From assembly GCA_006954465.1 (NCBI GenBank), contig LVVU01000067.1, positions 1-12,233 on the forward strand: a DNA stretch of 12,233 nucleotides, in the 5' to 3' direction. The stretch is from Candidatus Methanoprimaticola hominis. Lineage in GTDB: Archaea; Thermoplasmatota; Thermoplasmata; Methanomassiliicoccales; Methanomethylophilaceae. A program made the translations under genes and the position numbers. A model generated the notes under the pieces. The model saw only the letters and a program-made list of their open reading frames with translations, was not told where the DNA came from and searched no databases. Each line of letters opens with the position of its first letter. Within the stretch, counting starts at the first letter, position 1. Shown one piece after another: positions 6,322 through 12,233 of this stretch.

Positions 6322-8964
6322 ATGAGGGCGGTCAAGAGCATAGACGAACTGTACGATGAGGTGAAGGACTACGGGTTGGTCATAACGAATGATATCGCTT
6401 TGGAGACGGCGTTGAACGCCCGTATCGACCAGCCGCGCATAGGGGTCCTCGCCATGACTCCCCGGCAACTCGGTCCGATGATCCTCGGAGAGGGCTTCAT
6501 GACCGACCTCCAGCTCATCTCGAAGGTGTCCGAGGAGACCGGATACGGCTTCCGTCATGTCTACAGCGAGATCCTCAACTTCAGACAGATAAGATCCTAC
6601 ACGAAGGAGGTCAGGGACTATCTGACTTCCAGGAGTTCCAAGGAGATCTACAGGTCCTATCGCGCTCTTCCGACCCTCGAGAAGGCCATGGATGAATTCG
6701 AACCCGACGACCCCCGCGTCTCATGGTTCTTCGATAAGAAGGGAGGCGTAGCCATCATCGGAGTCGATCTCTTCGATCAGCTGGACAAGTGCTGCACGCC
6801 GGCGGAATGCGACCTCATCGACATCTTCAAGGATGGGGAGTACGAATTGGATGCCATCCACGAGATCGGGAACGACCGTCAGCTCGCGGAGAACGCCGTC
6901 GACCTCATAGATGAGAACGATCCAAACTCGTATGCCATCGTTCTCAGCGCCTCCGAACCGATAGCCGATTCCGTCCGCGCGGCACTGTATCGCAGGAACC
7001 TGCCGTTCATAAACAGTCTGACAGTATCGGATCTGGCCCAGATCAGGGATTTCCTGAGCTTCGTCACCCTGGCCCAATCCTACCATACGTTGAGGGTGAA
7101 GGCGGTCAAGGAGCTCTTCTCGAACTACAACGGATTCTTCAGCCCCAAACGCGAGGAGTATCTGCTGGAAAGACAAGGTCCTGAGGACATGCGCGAGCAC
7201 GCCATGGTCCTCAAGGACGTCATGCGCAGGATCTCCGATGAAGGGATGACCTTCGCCGATGTCAAGGATGTGATCTGCAACAAGCAGGCCCGTCCGCAGG
7301 TGACCATGGTCCTCGACGAGCTCGGCATGCTCGACGAGATCGTTACACCGGACAGGATATCGGAGATCAGGTTCGCCATCGAGAACGTTCCCGAGCTGAA
7401 ACACAACGAGCAGATCCCGGAGAACGAGCTCCACGGCGTCCTGATAGCCGACTGCAAGAACTCCATGTTCATCGACAGACCTGTTGTGATCTATCTCGGA
7501 ATGGAGCAGGATTGGAACATCCCCATCATCGGAAAGCGCTACATAGATTCGGAAACGGAGTCGGAATGCATCGCCTCTCGTCTCGAAGCGATGATACAAC
7601 AGGGTCAGAGACGCATCTACTGCGTCAACTCAAGCAAGATGGGTAAGCCCGCCCGCCCCTGTCTGACCTTCGATATCATAAGAGGTTCCGCTACGGAGAG
7701 CTTCAGAGACCTCTGCTCCAGATACGTGGTCGGAAGATGGTACTCGCCGGAGATTCCAAGAGAGGTCGAGAGGGGGTCCCTCGAGGATGCAACAGAATTG
7801 CAGTTCGAAGAGTTCTCCAAGTCCTCGTTCAATGCGTACATCGCCTGCCCTCGTAAGTTCATGTTCAACAACCTGCTTCCCAATGCGGATAACGACAAAT
7901 CCGAATTCGGAAACCTCATCCATCAGTTCGCAGAGCTGTACGCGACCCATCCCGACAGGGTCAGAGAGCTCGGATTGGATGCCTTCACGACGATGATCTC
8001 GGACAGATTCGTCGGTCTCTCCACGCCGCTCAAATCCGAACTTGATACAGACAAGATCCGTCTCGCGATGCGCAATGTGATGAGATACATCGACGCCATG
8101 GGCGTCGAACCGATGCTGGATGCATCCAATACCGCCAAGAAGGAGCCGAACAGGTTCCTGATCGAACTGGGCGAGGAGATGACCAGCACATGCTGCGAGA
8201 CCGATCACCACTCGTCGCTCCATCCGATGCATGGGATCTACGACCTCTACTGGAACGGAGTCATCACCGATTACAAGACCGGCAGGCCATCCGACATCAA
8301 GTCGATCCGGAAGAACATGTCCCTGGAGGAGATCACCGAATATCCCGAGTATCAGCCGCTGATGTATCTCGCATTATCCATGGAGGAAGGCGATGGGAGG
8401 ATGGTCTTCAATCAGTTGTACGCCATGGACAACGAGATCTCCTCTCTCCAGGATGATTTCGATATCACCGATAACGTCAGGACGATAACGGTCGTTCAGA
8501 TGGCCGCATTCGAGTATCTTCTGAGAACCGATGAGGGAACGGACTGGATCGAGAACAACCTGAAGAAGGAATTGAAAGGGAATGCGAGAGCCATCGCAGA
8601 AGCCCTCGATTCCTATCAATGCAGGGATCCGAGGAAATGGATCGATGATGAAGGCCTCCATTCCGCCGTCCTCAGGAAGATCGGTATGAAGGACAACAAG
8701 ACGAACAGAGGACATGTGGCGTCCATCGTCAAGAAGATCGCCGATGCGCTGACTACCGACGGGATCGTCATAGGGAACAGTCTCATCGTATCGCTTGCAG
8801 AGATCGACGGATTCCTGAAGATCCTCGATCAGAAGCATATCGAGTTGAATGCCAGCATCGACACGTGTCTCCCAGCACGGCCTGCAGGCAAGGTCGATTG
8901 TAAAAAATGCGATTTCTACGCCGCCTGCATGGGCAGCAAGGTCAAGGTCGAGGAGGATGAGTGA
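6322..8964 (+). CDS. AddB-like subunit: inactive helicase domain plus Fe-S PD-(D/E)XK nuclease
   Basis: The 880-residue protein has no Walker A loop. Its N-terminal two thirds look like a helicase fold without ATPase motifs, with late helicase-like elements such as VVIYLGMEQDWNIP near residue 390 and a segment like motif VI around 420-435. The C-terminal third is a RecB-family nuclease: His534 in GNLIHQFAELY, Asp641, the core Asp650 and Lys652 in ITDYKTG, and Gln678 in EYQPLMY. Cys509 (YIACPRKF) plus Cys860, Cys863 and Cys869 (C-x2-C-x5-C) reproduce the split iron-sulfur motif of AddB and related Cas4-like nucleases. In AddAB this subunit scans for a recombination hotspot and cuts one strand while the partner unwinds a double-strand end. 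It is smaller than bacterial AddB (about 1150 residues). It ends in TGA immediately before the next ATG and has no CGA codon. Confidence 0.82.
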   Translation: MRAVKSIDELYDEVKDYGLVITNDIALETALNARIDQPRIGVLAMTPRQLGPMILGEGFMTDLQLISKVSEETGYGFRHVYSEILNFRQIRSYTKEVRDYLTSRSSKEIYRSYRALPTLEKAMDEFEPDDPRVSWFFDKKGGVAIIGVDLFDQLDKCCTPAECDLIDIFKDGEYELDAIHEIGNDRQLAENAVDLIDENDPNSYAIVLSASEPIADSVRAALYRRNLPFINSLTVSDLAQIRDFLSFVTLAQSYHTLRVKAVKELFSNYNGFFSPKREEYLLERQGPEDMREHAMVLKDVMRRISDEGMTFADVKDVICNKQARPQVTMVLDELGMLDEIVTPDRISEIRFAIENVPELKHNEQIPENELHGVLIADCKNSMFIDRPVVIYLGMEQDWNIPIIGKRYIDSETESECIASRLEAMIQQGQRRIYCVNSSKMGKPARPCLTFDIIRGSATESFRDLCSRYVVGRWYSPEIPREVERGSLEDATELQFEEFSKSSFNAYIACPRKFMFNNLLPNADNDKSEFGNLIHQFAELYATHPDRVRELGLDAFTTMISDRFVGLSTPLKSELDTDKIRLAMRNVMRYIDAMGVEPMLDASNTAKKEPNRFLIELGEEMTSTCCETDHHSSLHPMHGIYDLYWNGVITDYKTGRPSDIKSIRKNMSLEEITEYPEYQPLMYLALSMEEGDGRMVFNQLYAMDNEISSLQDDFDITDNVRTITVVQMAAFEYLLRTDEGTDWIENNLKKELKGNARAIAEALDSYQCRDPRKWIDDEGLHSAVLRKIGMKDNKTNRGHVASIVKKIADALTTDGIVIGNSLIVSLAEIDGFLKILDQKHIELNASIDTCLPARPAGKVDCKKCDFYAACMGSKVKVEEDE
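8951..8956 (+). promoter_or_regulatory. Ribosome binding site of the addA-like gene
   Basis: AGGAGG lies inside the 3' end of the addB-like gene, eight bases before ATG 8965. The two genes abut (TGA then ATG), so coupled translation is likely. Confidence 0.6.
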
Positions 8965-11901
8965 ATGAGCGAACTCAACGCATCTCAACAGAGGATGATC
9001 GATACCCTCGAGGGGATGGTCGTCGTAGATGCCGGTCCCGGTACGGGAAAGACCCATACGATCGTGGAGAGGTATGTGAAACTCCTCGGGAAGGAGGACG
9101 TCAACCCCAGGGACATCCTGATGATGACCTTCACCAGGAACGCCGCCTCGGAGATGGAGCAGCGCATCAAGGCCCGCCTGAGGTCCGTTCCCGGAATGGA
9201 GGAGAAGTCCAAGCTGGTGCAGGTGAAGACGTTCGATGCCTTCTGCCTCTCGGTTGTCATGGATTCCCCCGAGGATGCCGGAGCGCTCTTCGGGATCCAG
9301 GACAAGCTCACCCATTCGGCGAGACTGGTTGAGAACGAGACCCTCAACAAGAGGCATTTCTCGCTGTTCCTCGACGACTTCCTTCACAGCCATGGTGAGG
9401 ACTACGGCGATTGGTCGATCATCGGAGGCGAGTATCCCGACGACCTCTACCAGATAATCAACCGCCTGATGTCCCGCGGGATATATCCGATCAAGGGGAG
9501 CGGATGGTTCGGAAACGATCCGGTCGATATCCTGTCCGGGGATGTCGACTCCGTGCTCGGATCGATGAGGGAACTCAACAAATTCGTGAAGAAGGGCAGC
9601 AGCAAGAGGTCCTACATCTCTTCCAGATATTACGAGATGGGCACGAAGGATTTCGATGTCGAGAGGGATCCCGAATCCGTCGAGGAGCTGCCGGATCCCA
9701 TTCTGAAGGAAGCGGCCTTCGACGACCGTTCGGAATTCTTCAGATTCATCCACGATGTGTATTGGCACTACCTCAGGAGGAGCATATCGGAGGACAGGCT
9801 GACATTCTGCATAAACGCCATGCTTGCATTCTCGATCCTGTATTCCAACGACAACGTCCGCAAGATCAATTCGTACCATTATGTGATGATAGACGAATTC
9901 CAGGATACAAACTCGAGCCAGCTGATGCTCTCGCTCCTGGTGTTGAAGGAACCCAACCTCTGCGTCGTCGGAGACTGGAAGCAAGGGATCTACGGATTCA
10001 GATTCGTTTCCATCGACAACATCCTGGATTTCGATAGAAGAGCCAAGCTCCTCGCCGACAAACTGAACGAGGACAGAGGGGACGGCAACAGGCGTGTCGC
10101 ATTCAGGATCCCTGAAACCGTGAAGATCCAATTGGACACCAACTACAGGTCTTCCGAGAAGATCGTGAACAAGGCCTTCGAGTGCATGACCCTCAAAGCC
10201 ACTGCAAAAGAGAAGATCGACACCGAGGCGATCGAATCCAATCTCGCCTATCTGACCGCGAAACGCCAGAAGGAGATCGGGAACCGGACCCACATCAGGT
10301 ACGTCAGATGCGAATCCTCCGTCGAGGAAGCCCGCACGGTAGGCAGATGCGTCAGGGATTATCTGCAACCCGGAAAATATCCGGTGGTCGACAAGAACGT
10401 CGAACGTCCCATGAGACTCGGAGATATCGCCGTCCTATGCCGTACGACCAGCGGTTGCAGGGCGGTCGTCGACGAACTGACTTCTCAGGGCATCCCCGCC
10501 TATCTCTACGGCGAGGTCGAGCTGATGTGCACAAGGGAGGCGAAGCTCGTTCTGGCATGGCTCAGATACATCAACAACTCCTTCGACCCCTGGGGATACA
10601 TCCCCATAATGATCGATCAGGGCTACTCGCTGGCGGAATGCAATGCTGCACGCCTGGACAACAGCAAGATCCCCTCGGACATCTCCGGGCAGAGGAGGGA
10701 GCTCTATGCCAAGAGGCGCAGGATAACCGAGCTCCTGACCAACATCTTCGTCTGGTACGGCATAGACAACGATGTCTCCCAGTCCGTCATCAACGTGCTC
10801 TCCGGAGCGCATCGCGATTCGTTGCTCACCATCTCGGACCTCATCTCGATGATAGAGGAGGATATGGAGGGCAAACCCACCACGTACCCGGTGGAGACCG
10901 ATCTGACATCCGATGCGGTCGCCGTCATGAGCATGCACAAGTCCAAAGGACTGGAGTTCCCCACGGTGATAATGCCGTTCATCGATCCAAGGATAATGCC
11001 GAACACCAACGGCGACAGATCCGCATTCCTCTACGACGAGGTCCTGGGCCTTCGTCCGAAGAACGTGGTGGCCTACTACAACGGGTACTCCCGCATCTGC
11101 AAATCCTGGCGCACCTACCTGTGCAAATCGATCAGATCCTCGGATTACGACGAGGAACGTCGCCTGATGTTCGTATCCATGACCCGCGCCAAGCAGTACG
11201 AGACGCTGATAAGCGGTCCGGAACCCTCGGAATTCATGAAGGGACTCTCTAAGGAGAACTATTCGGAGATAGAGGACTGCCCGCTATCCGCCGAGTTCTC
11301 CGAGTTCGAGACGATACAGAAACCGGAGATAGGCGCGTACGTCAACAGAACGCAGACGATCGGTGTCCACAGCATCATGAGCCTCGACCTGGAGGACGGC
11401 CAGGGCGGTATGGCCGAGGTCGATGAGATCTGCGGAAAGGGCAAGGAGTACGGTACCTCCGTGCACCTGGAGGCCCAGCTCATGCACGTCGGCGTAGCCC
11501 CCTCCGGGAAGTATCCGGAAACGGACTACATCGCAGGAGAGGTGCTGTCGAGAAGAAGCATGGACGGATTCCTCAAATCGTATTCGGAGATAGGCTGCTC
11601 TCTTCCCGTATGCAGCGGCACCACCATACTGAAGGGTCAGATCGACCTCCTGATGGTATTCGACGACCGCGTGGAGATCCACGACTACAAGACCGATGTC
11701 ACGGACAGGTTCCAGGCGGAATACGAATTGCAGCTGTCCGTATATGCGCACGCTGCGGAGGAGTACTACACCGGCCTTCCGGTCAGATGCTTCATAGACT
11801 ACGTCTCGCAAGGCCGTACGGTGGAATTCGAGCCCCTTTCGATGGAGGACATCGATAAGAGGGTCGCGGAATCGGAAGCACGGAGATTACAGCTACGTCG
11901 A
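8965..11901 (+). CDS. AddA-like UvrD/Rep-family helicase with C-terminal nuclease, ends at CGA
   Basis: The 978-residue protein is an SF1A helicase: Walker A GPGTGKT at 24-30, FTRNAAS near 57, Walker B DEFQDTN from Asp310, VGDWKQGIYGFR with Gln340, TNYRSSEKI near 393, SMHKSKGLEFPTV from 656 and RRLMFVSMTRAK with Arg741. A PD-(D/E)XK nuclease follows: His834 in TSVHLEAQ, Asp894 in GQIDLLMVF, Asp907 and Lys909 in HDYKTD, and Gln923 in ELQLSVYAH. This is the AddA (RecB-type) order, so with the upstream gene it should form a helicase-nuclease that processes broken DNA ends for recombination and may degrade phage DNA. Standard code carries it to TGA 12007-12009, adding 36 residues (TRSQHYTGP...) unlike the nuclease family. 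The first in-frame CGA is at 11899-11901, with another two codons later. The final residues could also have been altered by a mobile element downstream. Confidence 0.85.
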
Positions 11902-12056
11902 ACACGAAGTCAGCACTACACTGGACCGAGGTCGCTTTCGACCCGATTTCTGATGGATATCGACGCTGATCCGAGTTTTAGAACGATCTCTTGCTCCGAA
12001 CCGCTCTGAAACGGCACCATTCGACTGGTATGTGTTGCTATAGGGGAGCTGATGGG
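11902..12056 (+). other. Intergenic region after the addA-like gene
   Basis: If the helicase gene ends at CGA 11901, these 155 bases are non-coding. I see no tRNA, no clear hairpin terminator and no inverted repeat that I can pair by eye. The stretch holds two further CGA triplets in the helicase frame (11905-11907 and 11944-11946), the standard-code TGA at 12007-12009, and a weak TA-rich segment around 12028-12042 that could be the promoter of the next gene. Confidence 0.4.
12043..12048 (+). promoter_or_regulatory. Ribosome binding site of the final partial gene
   Basis: GGGGAG lies eight bases before ATG 12057. The nearer ATG at 12052 is in a frame that stops after ten codons, so 12057 is the better start. 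Confidence 0.5.
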
Positions 12057-12233
12057 ATGCCGTGGATCAGGATACAGGGACTGAAGAAGGATGATGCAGG
12101 CCGTATAACGGCAGGTACCGCAACCATAGTCGACACCGAGTACGTGCAGAGCACCAAAGGTGCGAAACAGCACTCGAAGCAGATAACGAGGGAGAAGCTC
12201 GGAAGACCTCTGGCCCTGGCCGCGGACAGACGC
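12057..12233 (+). CDS. Start of an unrecognised protein (3' partial), perhaps a transposase
   Basis: Fifty-nine codons are visible, open to the window end, beginning MPWIRIQGLKKDDAG and continuing with a short beta-rich stretch (TATIVDTEYV) and a basic helix with REKLGRPL. I do not recognise the family with confidence. The opening has a vague look of archaeal IS1634/IS4-type transposase N-termini, which often carry a REKLG segment, but the DDE residues would lie beyond the window, so this is only a suggestion. Codon choice resembles the rest of the window, and there is no CGA codon in the visible part. Confidence 0.5.
   Translation, partial: MPWIRIQGLKKDDAGRITAGTATIVDTEYVQSTKGAKQHSKQITREKLGRPLALAADRR

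Noticed and set aside
8374..10368. A 664-residue minus-strand open frame
   Set aside because: It is antisense, in codon register, to the addB/addA-like genes, which have clear motifs. It matches no family I know, and contains CGA wherever the sense strand uses TCG.
1..12233. Sequencing or assembly frameshifts as the cause of the missing stops
   Set aside because: Six independent errors, each leaving the first CGA at the expected end and no CGA internally anywhere, is far less likely than one codon change. Frames stay coherent right up to each CGA. A deliberate TGA-to-CGA alteration of the sequence cannot be excluded from the text alone.
1..12233. tRNA, rRNA, CRISPR arrays or long DNA repeats
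   Set aside because: Nothing of the kind was seen. In particular no tRNA-Arg gene lies in the window, so the decoding of CGA cannot be settled from it.

Overview
The window looks like a compact, GC-rich archaeal chromosome segment. Genes are tightly packed on both strands. AT-rich TATA-like boxes lie about 25 bases upstream of several starts, as expected for leaderless or short-leader archaeal messages. A Thermoplasmata/Methanomassiliicoccales-type euryarchaeon is my guess from gene content and style, but no rRNA or other marker gene in the window proves it.

Layout: the 3' end of a TrkH potassium-uptake subunit (1-237, +); a TPR-repeat protein (1077-241, -); an ABC/SMC-type AAA ATPase overlapping a DUF4435/TOPRIM-like gene (1159-3052, +), a pair that resembles the AriA-AriB PARIS/OLD-type anti-phage module; exonuclease VII small and large subunits (xseB, xseA; 4752-3053, -); a PaaI-type hotdog thioesterase and a zinc-ribbon membrane protein (4806-5664, +); a degenerate DEDD-exonuclease-fold protein (6252-5656, -); a two-gene AddB-like/AddA-like helicase-nuclease operon (6322-11901, +); and the start of an unrecognised CDS (12057 to the window end, +). 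Four of the loci concern DNA ends or nucleic-acid cleavage, so this is plausibly a repair/defence neighbourhood.

The most striking observation is about the genetic code. Read with the standard code, six genes (TPR, ariA-like, ariB-like, xseB, DEDD-like, addA-like) have no stop where their protein families and neighbours say they should end. They run on as nonsense, antisense to or out of frame with the next gene. In every one of the six, the first in-frame CGA codon lies at the expected end. Across all the genes, by hand reading of roughly 280 arginine codons, I found no CGA at an internal sense position; AGG, AGA, CGC, CGT and a few CGG are used. TGA (four genes) and TAA (one gene) are also used as stops, and TAG is not seen as one. 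The simplest reading is that CGA is a stop (or untranslatable) codon in this organism, alongside TGA and TAA. Coordinates below use CGA as stop where relevant, and the standard-code alternative is noted each time.
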